From positions 62,001-126,000 of the forward strand of contig NZ_JAEQMY010000012.1 in assembly GCF_016743775.1 (NCBI RefSeq): a stretch of DNA of 64,000 bases, written 5' to 3'. The translations under genes and the position numbers were made by a program. Below the pieces are notes generated by a model, which worked only from the letters and a program-made list of their open reading frames with translations, ran no database searches and was not told the origin of the DNA. Positions 1 to 8,590 of this stretch are shown piece by piece. How positions within the stretch are numbered: position 1 is the stretch's first letter; the number at the start of each line of letters is the position of its first letter. The stretch is from Microvirga aerilata (lineage in GTDB: Bacteria > Pseudomonadota > Alphaproteobacteria > Rhizobiales > Beijerinckiaceae).

Positions 1-2
1 CG

Positions 3-167
3 GCGCACGACAACAGCGGCCTGCCACAAAACTCCGTTGACCTTGACGACGGGGCGCTGAGCAAAGCGTCGTGGGAACACGTGTTGAGCGATTTTTATTG
101 CGACTGCCACTTATTTCATGGGCCGGCGCGGTTGAAGTTTATATCGGCGAGCTGGCGCCAATTCTGA
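3..167 (+). CDS. C-terminal fragment of an unknown protein cut by the window edge
   Basis: This reading frame is open from the left edge to a TGA at 165-167 and gives 54 residues. The other two forward frames have stops near the start. The end contains an aromatic and cysteine-rich stretch (FYCDCHLFHGP). I do not recognise a family. It may be the end of a real gene lying mostly to the left, or chance. Too short to judge function. Confidence 0.35.
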   Translation, partial: AHDNSGLPQNSVDLDDGALSKASWEHVLSDFYCDCHLFHGPARLKFISASWRQF

Positions 168-365
168 AGGAATAGCCGTTATCTATCCCAGTTTAGCGGA
201 TATTGGGCACCTCGGACGCGCCGCTAGTGTCGCTTGGCGACATTTTTGGGAATTTGAGCGTGAGTATAGATAAAGGAGATCACTACATTCCGAAATGACC
301 TCATTCACTGAAGAGACATCAATCAGAGGTCGTTTTGAAACCCGCTGGCAAATTGGGCACACCCT

Positions 366-515
366 CTAAGTAAATTGCTTCTTGGTATCTTTTACCAATC
401 TTTCGAACAACGGAGCGCTCGCCTCAAGCTGCGCCAGGGCACGTCTTAACGGCTCAAACGCATCATCGATGGTCCCGGTTTGATAAGCCGGATCAACGAA
501 GACTGCACGGAACAT
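366..515 (-). CDS. Possible small or truncated protein of 49 aa
   Basis: From ATG at 515 to TAG at 366-368 the minus strand encodes 49 residues with an amphipathic, acidic-then-basic pattern typical of a helical C-terminus (DDAFEPLRRALAQLEASAP). The frame is open for about 16 codons further upstream and includes HVCSSCEFPESS, a Cys-x-x-Cys pair like a zinc knuckle, before a TGA. No convincing ribosome binding site precedes the ATG. It may be the remnant of a longer gene whose front part has been lost. No known homologue comes to mind. Confidence 0.3.
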   Translation of the reverse strand: MFRAVFVDPAYQTGTIDDAFEPLRRALAQLEASAPLFERLVKDTKKQFT

Positions 516-653
516 AGAGCTTTCTGGGAATTCACAGGAAGAACAGACGTGTGACCGGACACCTCAATCACTTGAAATAGAAAGGCGTCGAGAGTCGCTT
601 GCTCCCGGTCGCCTGCCGGTGCAGAAGGGAAGGCAAATTGGGAGGGGGCACTG

Positions 654-2999
654 GTGACGACACTCACACAGGCATACCGGGTAGACTACTTGCCGAATCG
701 GGACGCTGGATACGTCGGTTGGGCTGAGTCCTACAAGAACGTGGTTGAGCGAGTTCAGTCGGCAGATCATCAGACATGGCTTCAGCCAGAGTTCCAAAGA
801 TGGCTTTGGGAAGATGACTCGGTCGCCAAGTTGGGGCCCGGAAACTCGGTGACGGTAGACGGGGCGTATGCCGACAACCAATTGGCAGAGCGCTTATGGC
901 AGTTGCGAAATTGGACGCGGCCAGATGAGCCATTAGCCCGAGCAAAATTCCTTCAGGATGCGTTTGAGGAGGTCCTTAAGGCAGTAACGCCGCGCTACAA
1001 TGCACGTCGTCCATCGGCCAGGCTCGCACGCCTGTTCTGCGCAATGTTTCCTCGCGACACTGTATGCTTGCTTGCCCACTACATGACAGGCTGGGTCCGG
1101 CGAGCATTTCGGATTCCGAAATCTGGTTGGGATCTCATCGGGCAGCAGGTGCTGTTCCGGGAAAAGTTGCGCTCCGAACTGGGCCCTGAGACGGACCTGA
1201 GTGATGACATCGAGCGGAGTCAGTTCGCCTGGTATATGTTAGTGAAGGTCCGCCCGACTGACGACGGTGCGATCGACATTTCGCCAACGGGCAATCCCAC
1301 AGAAAGTGACGTCCGCGAGGCCAAGGCGAACAGCACCCAATTGCCGGTCCGGATCCTCCCCGTTGAGGTCCAGAGCAAGGGCCTGTCGTACATCCGCGAC
1401 AACATATCGCTGATCCTCGGCGCACTTCGCGCAAGCGAACATGGCGCTACACGGGATGATCTTATTCGGCAAATTTTGTCGGACGCCCCGTTCCTTAACA
1501 GGAACTCTGCACAGAGCGCATTCGCCACGATCCCGCGACTAGGCCTCATCGAACTTCGAGACGGAGCGTACTACCCAACGGAACGCGGCCTCGCACTCCT
1601 CGACGGCGAGCCACCAGGTGATGTAATTACACCGGTGATTATCGCCAGAGTGTTTGGTGTTGCTCATATCTTGAATGAGCTCCGAAACGCCAAAGGCACC
1701 TTAGTGCAGGGAGAACTTGCCGAGCGGCTACAGTCGTACTACCCGAACTGGACAACGACCTTTGCTCCCACCGCCCTGTTCCAATGGCTTCTCGCGTTGA
1801 AGCTCATCATTTCCAAGCCTGGGAGTGGTGGACGCAAGGAACTCAGCCTCACGGAAGCGGGAGAGGAATGGGCGGCAATCGTTCCCACCGACATGAGCGC
1901 ATGGAAGATCGAACGCTCGGATGCCGAAGCTACAGCCATATCCAATATTGCGCTCGACGGGCTCGGCACGGCAGCCGCGAACGACATGGTCACTGACAAA
2001 GCGCCCCTGCGCCCTGCTGATCTCACCGACGTCCGAGAGCGTTTCAAGACACTTGATCTCGTTGGCCTAGAAGAGACATTAAGTCTCGTCCACCATGCCC
2101 TTCATGCTCTGCCAGGTAAGCGGTTCGTTCTTTTAGCGGGCTTGTCGGGAACTGGTAAAAGTGCCCTCGCAAGGGGCTATGCACAAGCTTACTGCGAGGC
2201 GCTCAATCTGCACGTTGACGAGCATCGCCTAGAACTCGCCGTTCGTCCTGACTGGATCGACCCTGGGGGGCTTCTCGGCTTCTTCAACCCAATTGGTAAC
2301 CCGCCGGGATTTCAGGCGACCAATGCGTTGCGATTTCTTCTGAGAGCGGCCAAACACCCACACGAACCCTACTTCCTCTGTCTCGACGAGATGAATCTCG
2401 CCCGAGTCGAGCATTACTTCGCTCCCCTCCTTTCAGCCATGGAAGGAGCCCGACTTGAGATTCACGCCGAAGGTGAAGTGATCGACAATGTGCCGGCCAG
2501 TATTGAGTGGCCAAAGAACCTCTTCATCATCGGCACAGTGAACATGGACGAAAGCACGCACGCCTTCTCGGACAAGGTGCTTGACCGAGCCTTCGTTTTC
2601 GAGTTCTGGGACGTCGATCTTGAGCGTTGGAAGAATGAACGACTCAAGCAAGGGAATCCTGCTGTACTTGAGCGCGTCTTCTCAGTCGTCAAACCCCTTT
2701 ATGATGCATTGTACGAAGCGCGCCGGCACTTCGGCTACCGTGCATTAAACGAGGTGCTTGCCTTCTGCCAGATTGTGCCCGACGATGCTCCAGACACAGC
2801 GCTCAACGCTGCACTAGACCACGCCATCTTCGCAAAAATTCTGACCAAGGTAAGAGGTGACGATACTGGACAGCTGGGCGCTGCATTGGCCAGTGTTGCT
2901 GGCATCTGTGAACGAGAAAACCTCCCGGTCAGCCTCCGAAAGGTGAAGGCAATGTCACAGGCGCTCGAGGCTACCGGCGCGGCACGCTTCTGGGCGTGA
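654..2999 (+). CDS. McrB-like AAA+ ATPase/GTPase of a type IV restriction-like system
   Basis: This 781-aa protein has a long unrecognised N-terminal region (about 450 residues) and a C-terminal AAA+ motor of the McrB/MoxR type. Walker A is GLSGTGKS near residue 497, Walker B is FLCLDEMNLARVEHY near 573, and the sensor/signature segment GTVNMDESTHAFSDKVLDRA lies near 627, where classical McrB has MNTADRS. Such motors drive a partner nuclease on modified DNA. The start is GTG at 654, placed 6 nt after a strong GGAGGGG at 641-647. The McrC-like gene follows after 6 bp, so the two form an operon. The N-terminus probably recognises DNA, but I see no YTH, PUA or EVE signature. Confident for the motor, not for the target. 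Confidence 0.85.
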   Translation: MTTLTQAYRVDYLPNRDAGYVGWAESYKNVVERVQSADHQTWLQPEFQRWLWEDDSVAKLGPGNSVTVDGAYADNQLAERLWQLRNWTRPDEPLARAKFLQDAFEEVLKAVTPRYNARRPSARLARLFCAMFPRDTVCLLAHYMTGWVRRAFRIPKSGWDLIGQQVLFREKLRSELGPETDLSDDIERSQFAWYMLVKVRPTDDGAIDISPTGNPTESDVREAKANSTQLPVRILPVEVQSKGLSYIRDNISLILGALRASEHGATRDDLIRQILSDAPFLNRNSAQSAFATIPRLGLIELRDGAYYPTERGLALLDGEPPGDVITPVIIARVFGVAHILNELRNAKGTLVQGELAERLQSYYPNWTTTFAPTALFQWLLALKLIISKPGSGGRKELSLTEAGEEWAAIVPTDMSAWKIERSDAEATAISNIALDGLGTAAANDMVTDKAPLRPADLTDVRERFKTLDLVGLEETLSLVHHALHALPGKRFVLLAGLSGTGKSALARGYAQAYCEALNLHVDEHRLELAVRPDWIDPGGLLGFFNPIGNPPGFQATNALRFLLRAAKHPHEPYFLCLDEMNLARVEHYFAPLLSAMEGARLEIHAEGEVIDNVPASIEWPKNLFIIGTVNMDESTHAFSDKVLDRAFVFEFWDVDLERWKNERLKQGNPAVLERVFSVVKPLYDALYEARRHFGYRALNEVLAFCQIVPDDAPDTALNAALDHAIFAKILTKVRGDDTGQLGAALASVAGICERENLPVSLRKVKAMSQALEATGAARFWA

Positions 3000-3005
3000 G
3001 CTTTG

Positions 3006-4661
3006 ATGCAGCTATTAGTTCGAAGGCTCACTCCTGGTCCGGAAGTATCAATCATTCCGATCGTCGATAGGAAGGTTCGGGTTGAAGAGGGCTGGCGACT
3101 GCTGATTGTTGCGGAGACTCGTAGTCGAGCGACAGCCAGACTATCAGGCGTAGTCATTGACCACAGGCAGCGAGATACTGTCGAGGGCGGCTATATTCAA
3201 CAGTGGGAGATCGAGATCTTTGTCTGGGCCGGCTGCAGCGTCTTCTCCGTGTCTGAGGAGAGTGGTGAAGAACATCGCCTGACCCTCGATGTTGCGCCTC
3301 ATGAGGAGAAGTTTGGCGCAGCTCGATTCCGCGAAATGCTGCACGAGCTAGCAGAGACCAACAAAGATCTGCTGTGGGGTCTTTCTCCCGGTGCCGTCGC
3401 TGCAACCCGCGGCTCAGACTCGCCACCAATCGTTCACCCAACGATCATTGAAGCCGATCTTCCAGCTGTTCTTGATGCGATTCGACAGCTGCGGGCGGAT
3501 CCGCTGCTACTTCAAGAGCGCCGGCGGGAGGTATTGCCGCTCTCTAGAAACCGAAGGCCCGACCATCGCACATTGAAGTGGATGTTGAGTCGAGGTCAGT
3601 CGCAAATTGCATTAAAATCGATCTCCGATAACTCCGACTTGCCTGATCCGCGCCTGGTTGTCGATCAGAGTACAGTATTCGTTACTTCGAACCATCCGGC
3701 AACGCGCTACATCAAGTCCCTACTTGGCCGATTACAGCGCTCGCTACGTCTTACAGCACGAGCATTTGAAAGTGTTGCCCGTGGGAGTGGCGAAGGACAT
3801 TTAGCAGATAATGAGACGAGGGCCCGCGCAGCTTATCTTGGTTCTGTGGTGACACGCGCAGTTGCGGAGATACAAACGACTCTGCGGGGCAGCCTGTTTA
3901 AAGATTTGGAACCATTACCACTTACCGAGACGACGCTCCAGGCTATTGGGGGACACCCGTTATATGGACGAATTCAGACGATGGTCCGCCGCCTGCTCGA
4001 ACCCGGCTTAGACTTAGCGGATAGAGATGTGCCTTCCGAAGGCTTGATGGGTGCATTGCGACCAACGTTTGACCTGTTTGAGTTACTGGTTCTTTCGAGA
4101 TTGCAGCGCGCACTGACCCAAACTTTAGGCGCCCAGTGGCAAATCGATGAGCGGCCCTTTACACCCGGTGCGCTCCTTTCCCACGATGGGTCTTCCACTC
4201 GCCAGTGGATCGCGCACAGCAAGAGCGATCGTACCCGCGTCGAGCTAACTTATCAGCCTGAGTTTGGTGCTTACGCTGAGAGTAAGACAGAGCTGGGCCG
4301 TCGGAGCTTGAGTGGGAAACGAAGACCAGATTTCACGTTGTCAGTGTGGGACAAGCAAACGTTGGTGGCCTGGACGATCATTGACGCAAAGTATCGTGCT
4401 AGCCGTCAGTCAATTCATGATGCTCTAGCAGACATTCACATCTACAGGGACTCTCTCCGCTGGCATGGCCGCCGGTGCGACAGCGCCTTCATCGTTGTGC
4501 CTGCGCTAGCTCCGGACGCCATTCGGTACTCTCATACAGACTATCTCCTAGAGCATAATTTCGGAGCACTTGTGCTCGATCGGAAACCGGCTGAGCCAAT
4601 TAATGGGCAATGCTCGCTGCAGCCAGCACTTCGATCTTGTGTTGCAGCCTTACGATCGTGA
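3006..4661 (+). CDS. McrC-like DUF2357 nuclease, partner of the McrB-like motor
   Basis: This 551-aa protein has the layout of DUF2357/McrC-like partners: a beta-rich N-terminal half and a PD-(D/E)XK nuclease domain at the C-terminus. The catalytic signature is visible as RPDF near residue 441 followed by IIDAKYR near 459, and a conserved Glu (YAESK) lies about 20 residues earlier. ATG at 3006 is preferred to an adjacent TTG at 3003. It starts 6 bp after the McrB-like stop and its SD-like bases would lie inside that gene. In the McrBC paradigm this subunit cuts DNA after NTP-driven translocation by McrB. Downstream to 4792 there is no gene. Confidence 0.8.
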   Translation: MQLLVRRLTPGPEVSIIPIVDRKVRVEEGWRLLIVAETRSRATARLSGVVIDHRQRDTVEGGYIQQWEIEIFVWAGCSVFSVSEESGEEHRLTLDVAPHEEKFGAARFREMLHELAETNKDLLWGLSPGAVAATRGSDSPPIVHPTIIEADLPAVLDAIRQLRADPLLLQERRREVLPLSRNRRPDHRTLKWMLSRGQSQIALKSISDNSDLPDPRLVVDQSTVFVTSNHPATRYIKSLLGRLQRSLRLTARAFESVARGSGEGHLADNETRARAAYLGSVVTRAVAEIQTTLRGSLFKDLEPLPLTETTLQAIGGHPLYGRIQTMVRRLLEPGLDLADRDVPSEGLMGALRPTFDLFELLVLSRLQRALTQTLGAQWQIDERPFTPGALLSHDGSSTRQWIAHSKSDRTRVELTYQPEFGAYAESKTELGRRSLSGKRRPDFTLSVWDKQTLVAWTIIDAKYRASRQSIHDALADIHIYRDSLRWHGRRCDSAFIVVPALAPDAIRYSHTDYLLEHNFGALVLDRKPAEPINGQCSLQPALRSCVAALRS

Positions 4662-4792
4662 GTTGTTGGGCTGCAGAGCCGAGAATCTATGGTCTCCCAA
4701 GAACTGAGGTGCAGATTGTGCCCACGGCTTGGCCCTCCACCCTTGGGCTAAAGCGCACAGCAGTTGCGTGGAATCGGGCTCGCAACTATCTT

Positions 4793-5509
4793 TCACCTCC
4801 TCCTGATTATCTCCATCGCTTCCTTGAGAACTAGCCTCAGTCTATCGTATCCCAGTGAGGGTCGTGGGATTGCAAGTGGGTCTTCGTCGAGCAGGTATAG
4901 GCGCTTGTTAAGCTCCAACATGAGTGCCGAAAAGTCTCGGTGACCGCGCAAGCCCTGAGGGATCATCGTGCCTGCATATGGGGAGTCAAGACAGACGCTA
5001 TAGCCGGCCTTGACAAACAGCGCCTTGAGTTCATCGACCAAATGGCCGGGTGAATGCTCCTGGTCTGTCCCTATGCAAATGTCCGGGCCGTCTAAGCGAC
5101 CCGTGAAGCTGGCCTGATGATCCGAGTAACTGTGGGCATCGACCAGGCACACTGGCGACACCGCTAGTGCTCGCTGTATGGCCGATGCGAGAGACTGATG
5201 ATGGCTTCGATAAAGCGCCATAACCTGGCGCAGCGTGTCATCCATCCGCTCTCGCAATGGCTCGCCACCTAGGGTTTTTGTATAGTAAATGCCCTGACCG
5301 ACGGCCTCGAGAGGGTCATTCTCGAACCTCTCCACGTCACAGTAGACCCGACTGAAGGGGAACGTGACACTTTGGTCCCCAACAATCAGATCATTCGTGT
5401 ACCAGTCTGTGACGATGTTCCGCTCCAAGCGCGTGTCGATCAGGTAACTGTCACAGGGCGGAATGACGTCAGATGCATGCGGAACATGAACGATAATCTG
5501 TCTGGGCAC
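4793..5509 (-). CDS. N-formylglutamate amidohydrolase family protein
   Basis: This 238-aa protein belongs to the N-formylglutamate amidohydrolase (HutG/FGase) fold: IIVHVPHASDVIPP at the N-terminus, DVERFENDP near residue 80, a KTLGGEPLRERM segment and VDAHSYSD near 135 carry the expected metal and substrate residues. Family members hydrolyse N-formylglutamate or related N-acyl amino acids. GTG at 5509 is chosen because GGAGGA at 5515-5520 sits 5 nt upstream and the family motif begins a few residues later; longer versions would run into the divergent helicase gene. No hut genes are near, so a histidine-catabolic role is unsupported. In this island it may act on another formyl or acyl substrate, which is inference. 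Confidence 0.8.
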   Translation of the reverse strand: MPRQIIVHVPHASDVIPPCDSYLIDTRLERNIVTDWYTNDLIVGDQSVTFPFSRVYCDVERFENDPLEAVGQGIYYTKTLGGEPLRERMDDTLRQVMALYRSHHQSLASAIQRALAVSPVCLVDAHSYSDHQASFTGRLDGPDICIGTDQEHSPGHLVDELKALFVKAGYSVCLDSPYAGTMIPQGLRGHRDFSALMLELNKRLYLLDEDPLAIPRPSLGYDRLRLVLKEAMEIIRRR

Positions 5510-5658
5510 GGAGCTCCTCCTCACATGATATGCATTGCACGACATCCGCCGTGCGCCTGTTAAGCAATTTGAAACGCCAACAACGTTACAGAGGGTGCTC
5601 CTTCGGCGCACCTTGTACTCGCGCCGTTTCGGCACCGCCCTCGCTCCTCACCCGCTTC

Positions 5659-7299
5659 ATGGCCTATCTCGCTCCGTCCGACCTAACCCCCCTCGCCTTA
5701 ACGGGCGGAAAGACAGCTGAGCTCGAGACCTTGGAGCTCCTTCGTCGGTCTCTTCCTGCCGACTATACGGTGTTCCACAATGTTCACTGGTCGCGCGATT
5801 ACCGGAACGTCCCGGTTTTCGGAGAGGCCGACTTCATCATTGTGAACCGATCGGGCCAGGCGCTTGTTATCGAGCAAAAGGCGGGTTTCCTGACCGAGAC
5901 ATCGGAGGGGCTGACGAAGCGCTATAAGGGACAAGACAAAAACGTCGTTCAGCAAATCCATCGCACCCTCGACGGGATCCGCGACAAGTTCCGGTTCCAG
6001 AACTCCGATCTTGCCATCCCGCTCGACTACCTTCTCTATTGCCCCGACCACCGCCTGAAGGACATCAATGCCGCAGGTCTCGACGTAAGCCGCGTCGTCG
6101 ACGCTTCCCGGGCTGCCAAGCTGCCAGAGGTCGTCGCGTCGTTGCTGAAACCCGGGCAACCGAGCGCTTTCGGCGATCGCGTCAGGCGCTTTTTCGAACA
6201 GAGCTTTAAGCTCACGCTCGACGTTCATGCGTACACGGCGGCCAGCGAGCGGGCTTTGGCCCGGTACAGCGGCGGACTCGCCGATATGGTGAGCTGCCTT
6301 GAGATGAGCCCCTTGCGCCTGCGCCTCCGCGGCACCCCCGGCTGTGGCAAAACCGCCGTCGCAGCCCGCTTCTTTGACGATGCGGTGGCGGCGGGCAAGC
6401 GGCCGCTGCTTGTGTGCTTCAGCCGCCCCCTCGCCGAACGGCTCAAAGGCAAGCTCGGCCCAGGCGGCAGGGTCACAACGTGGCATGGGCTCGTGGCCGA
6501 TTTCCTTCGTGCCCGAGGCCAAGTCATCAATTTCTCCAAGTTGAAGACTGAACCGCTGTTCTGGCAGCAGCTGCAGGACCGCATTTTGGAGGAAAACATT
6601 GCGGGCGAGTGGCTGTTCGACACCTTGATCGTCGATGAGGGGCAAGATTTCGAAGCCCCTTGGTTCGACACGCTGCGGCTCTTCGCGAAAGAGCAAGCCG
6701 ATATCTTGTGGCTCGAGGATCCCGATCAAAACCTTCGAAGCAGTGAGCCGGTTCTCCTGCAGGAAGGGTTCATTGGCTATCGTACCCGGGTCAATTATCG
6801 GTCTCCGGTGAACATTGCGAGGTTTCTCCAAAAAACCCTTCCGTTCGAGTTCGAGATCGCCTGCGACCTTCCTGGGCTTAGGGTCGGCGTCACGCCCTAC
6901 TCCGACGCTCAGGAGCAGCCGGCACTTGTCTCCCACCTCATCACGGAACTGATGAAAAAGGGATTTGCTCATAGCGATATCACCGTCTTGTCCCTGCGCG
7001 GTCTGAACTCTGCGACCCTGAACCTTCAAGGCGTCGAGAACTACACCTTGAGCCGTTTCACCGGCTCATACGATCCACTCGGCAATCAGATCTTCGAGAC
7101 CGGGCAAATCCGCTTCGATTCCGCGCAGCGCTTCAAGGGGCAACAATCACCGGCGGTCATTCTCACGGACGTCGATCCCGACGAGAGCAGACTGGAGGCG
7201 AGCCTGAGAGCCATTTTCTCGGCCGCCACGCGCGCGACCGTCGCCCTTGACATGCTTGTTCGGGCCGATAACCCTGCCTGCCGGCGGTTCCTTGCATAA
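5659..7299 (+). CDS. NERD-domain UvrD/Rep-like DNA helicase
   Basis: The 546-aa protein joins an N-terminal NERD nuclease-related domain (EADFIIV and VIEQKAGFL, about residues 50-80, matching an E-D-QxK active site) to a superfamily 1 helicase. Walker A is GTPGCGKTAVAARFF near 225, Walker B is LIVDEGQDF near 325, followed by NYRSP and, near the C-terminus, a segment beginning DSAQRFKGQQSPAVIL that matches helicase motif V/VI. NERD-helicase fusions are frequent in plasmids and defence islands. ATG at 5659 is chosen because the homologous region begins right after it; no good SD is visible, and in-frame upstream starts reach back to 5530. It is divergent from the amidohydrolase gene, sharing a 149-bp control region. 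Confidence 0.8.
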   Translation: MAYLAPSDLTPLALTGGKTAELETLELLRRSLPADYTVFHNVHWSRDYRNVPVFGEADFIIVNRSGQALVIEQKAGFLTETSEGLTKRYKGQDKNVVQQIHRTLDGIRDKFRFQNSDLAIPLDYLLYCPDHRLKDINAAGLDVSRVVDASRAAKLPEVVASLLKPGQPSAFGDRVRRFFEQSFKLTLDVHAYTAASERALARYSGGLADMVSCLEMSPLRLRLRGTPGCGKTAVAARFFDDAVAAGKRPLLVCFSRPLAERLKGKLGPGGRVTTWHGLVADFLRARGQVINFSKLKTEPLFWQQLQDRILEENIAGEWLFDTLIVDEGQDFEAPWFDTLRLFAKEQADILWLEDPDQNLRSSEPVLLQEGFIGYRTRVNYRSPVNIARFLQKTLPFEFEIACDLPGLRVGVTPYSDAQEQPALVSHLITELMKKGFAHSDITVLSLRGLNSATLNLQGVENYTLSRFTGSYDPLGNQIFETGQIRFDSAQRFKGQQSPAVILTDVDPDESRLEASLRAIFSAATRATVALDMLVRADNPACRRFLA

Positions 7300-7361
7300 T
7301 CCAAGCGATATGCCCTCCGAACGACTTCCCGACTGATCAAAAGCAAGCAGCCCTACCGGGA

Positions 7362-7718
7362 TCAGACTCTCGCCGCTGATCGGGCAGGATCATTGAGCCA
7401 GGACTCGAACGGCAGCAGCACCATCTGATAGTCGTCAGGTGACCGGCTTCGCCCATCGGGGTCTTCAAACAGAGTGGAGTACTGTCCGAGACGCGGATCA
7501 TCGGTATCATCAAAGTATACCACAAAGAGACCGGGATCACCCTCAAGCCAGCCACGGGGGGCCGCCATCTCGTAGCGCAGCGCCGTACGATCAAACCATG
7601 CAAGGTGTTCCCGGCGTGCCATCGTCCTTGACGAACGAGGCCCTCTAAACTGGATAAAAAAGGTATCACGCTTCCGACGCGCCATGATCTCATCGATTGT
7701 GTGAATTTTGACAGGCAC
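7362..7718 (-). CDS. Hypothetical protein, 118 aa
   Basis: I do not recognise this family. The protein is mixed alpha/beta, begins MPVKIHTIDEIMARRKRD and has an aromatic-rich middle (TFFIQFRGPRS, LFVVYFDDTDDPRLGQY). The GTG start at 7718 follows AGGAG with good spacing. It lies downstream of the ribbon-helix-helix, 132-aa and sirtuin genes on the same strand, after a 185-bp gap, and may be the last gene of that group. It converges on the NERD helicase gene with about 60 bp between their stops. Confidence 0.6.
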   Translation of the reverse strand: MPVKIHTIDEIMARRKRDTFFIQFRGPRSSRTMARREHLAWFDRTALRYEMAAPRGWLEGDPGLFVVYFDDTDDPRLGQYSTLFEDPDGRSRSPDDYQMVLLPFESWLNDPARSAARV

Positions 7719-7903
7719 CGAAATCTCCTGAGGTTCATCGGGTCGTGACTAGCTACGTATGTACGCCGTGAGCGCCATTGGCTGCGCCATGTCGTAACGC
7801 TGCGGTTGGTGAGAGATGTCGCCAGTATGGCCGAAATAGCGATGCAGAACCGCGTACACGCGAGTGGATCCTTACCCACGCTTCGACGTGTCCCGGAGCC
7901 GTT

Positions 7904-8113
7904 CTATAAATCTCCAGCATCGTCACCGGTCCATGAATCGACAATTGCTTGCACCCTCTGTTGCTCCGCGAGAAAAGAAACCAACACCTGTTCAATCAAA
8001 GCTTCGCGGCTTTGCCCAGCGCGCTCGGCGACTCGGTCGAGAGCCAGCACAAGATCATCGCGGATTTTGACTTTTACCCTTGAAACTTGTCCGCCTCCGT
8101 TACGGTTGATCAT
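7904..8113 (-). CDS. Ribbon-helix-helix (CopG-like) DNA-binding protein
   Basis: This 69-aa protein fits a ribbon-helix-helix fold: a basic beta strand (SRVKVKIRDDLVLALD) followed by two helices (RVAERAGQSREALIEQVLVSFLAEQQ). Such proteins are dimeric repressors, often antitoxins. Its ATG at 8113 overlaps the end of the 132-aa upstream gene by 14 bp, so translation is probably coupled. No RelE/ParE, PIN or HicA-like partner is visible next to it, so an antitoxin role is not supported. Autoregulation of the sirtuin cluster is a reasonable guess. Confidence 0.65.
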   Translation of the reverse strand: MINRNGGGQVSRVKVKIRDDLVLALDRVAERAGQSREALIEQVLVSFLAEQQRVQAIVDSWTGDDAGDL

Positions 8114-8498
8114 GCGTCATTGAGGTGACCTCTAGCCGAACAGAGGCAGCATTCCTGGCCAGGTGGATGGCTCGCTCGACGGCATTCAGCTGATAACTGT
8201 TTCGGAAAGCAGGAGGCGTACGGGTTCTCTGCTTGCGCAGCGGCGTGATGTAGAATTGGTTGATCGACTCTGTGGCGCGAGAGATTGCGGCGGCGAGGAG
8301 CTTTTCTCGATCGAATTGGATCGAAACGGACGAGAACTCCCCGCTCTCGACCATCTTAACTTCCGGCAAGATCCTCGGGATGTAGTCCTTACCACAAATC
8401 CCTTTGAGAATAAGGATTGCGTCCTCGAGTTCAAATGCAAACGGGATGCTTTGGGCCGTCCCATCCTTGCCTTGTACGAAGAAACCAAACGCCATCAT
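8100..8498 (-). CDS. Hypothetical protein, 132 aa, in sirtuin cluster
   Basis: I do not recognise this protein. It starts with two consecutive ATG codons behind GGAGAAG, has a hydrophobic N-terminal beta region and an acidic segment (FELEDAILILKGICG), then a basic linker (PLRKQRTRTPP) and a helical C-terminus. Its stop overlaps the start of the ribbon-helix-helix gene by 14 bp. The sirtuin gene lies 92 bp upstream on the same strand. The tight packing suggests a common function for these genes. Confidence 0.65.
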   Translation of the reverse strand: MMAFGFFVQGKDGTAQSIPFAFELEDAILILKGICGKDYIPRILPEVKMVESGEFSSVSIQFDREKLLAAAISRATESINQFYITPLRKQRTRTPPAFRNSYQLNAVERAIHLARNAASVRLEVTSMTHDQP

Positions 8499-8590
8499 GA
8501 TGCTTCTCCATTGTTGAAGATGTGCAGCATCTTCACCGCGGGATTCGATGTGAACCGACGGGGTTCATTCCGGCACACCAGGGACTCCTT

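Noticed and set aside
5698..7029. Long minus-strand open frame opposite the NERD helicase gene
   Set aside because: It is the complement of a gene with clear helicase motifs; composition is an artefact of high GC and no family or start signal is seen.
7753..7995. Frame overlapping the ribbon-helix-helix gene, considered as a RelE/ParE-type toxin
   Set aside because: Its sequence does not match RelE, ParE, HicA or PIN patterns and it has no ribosome binding site.
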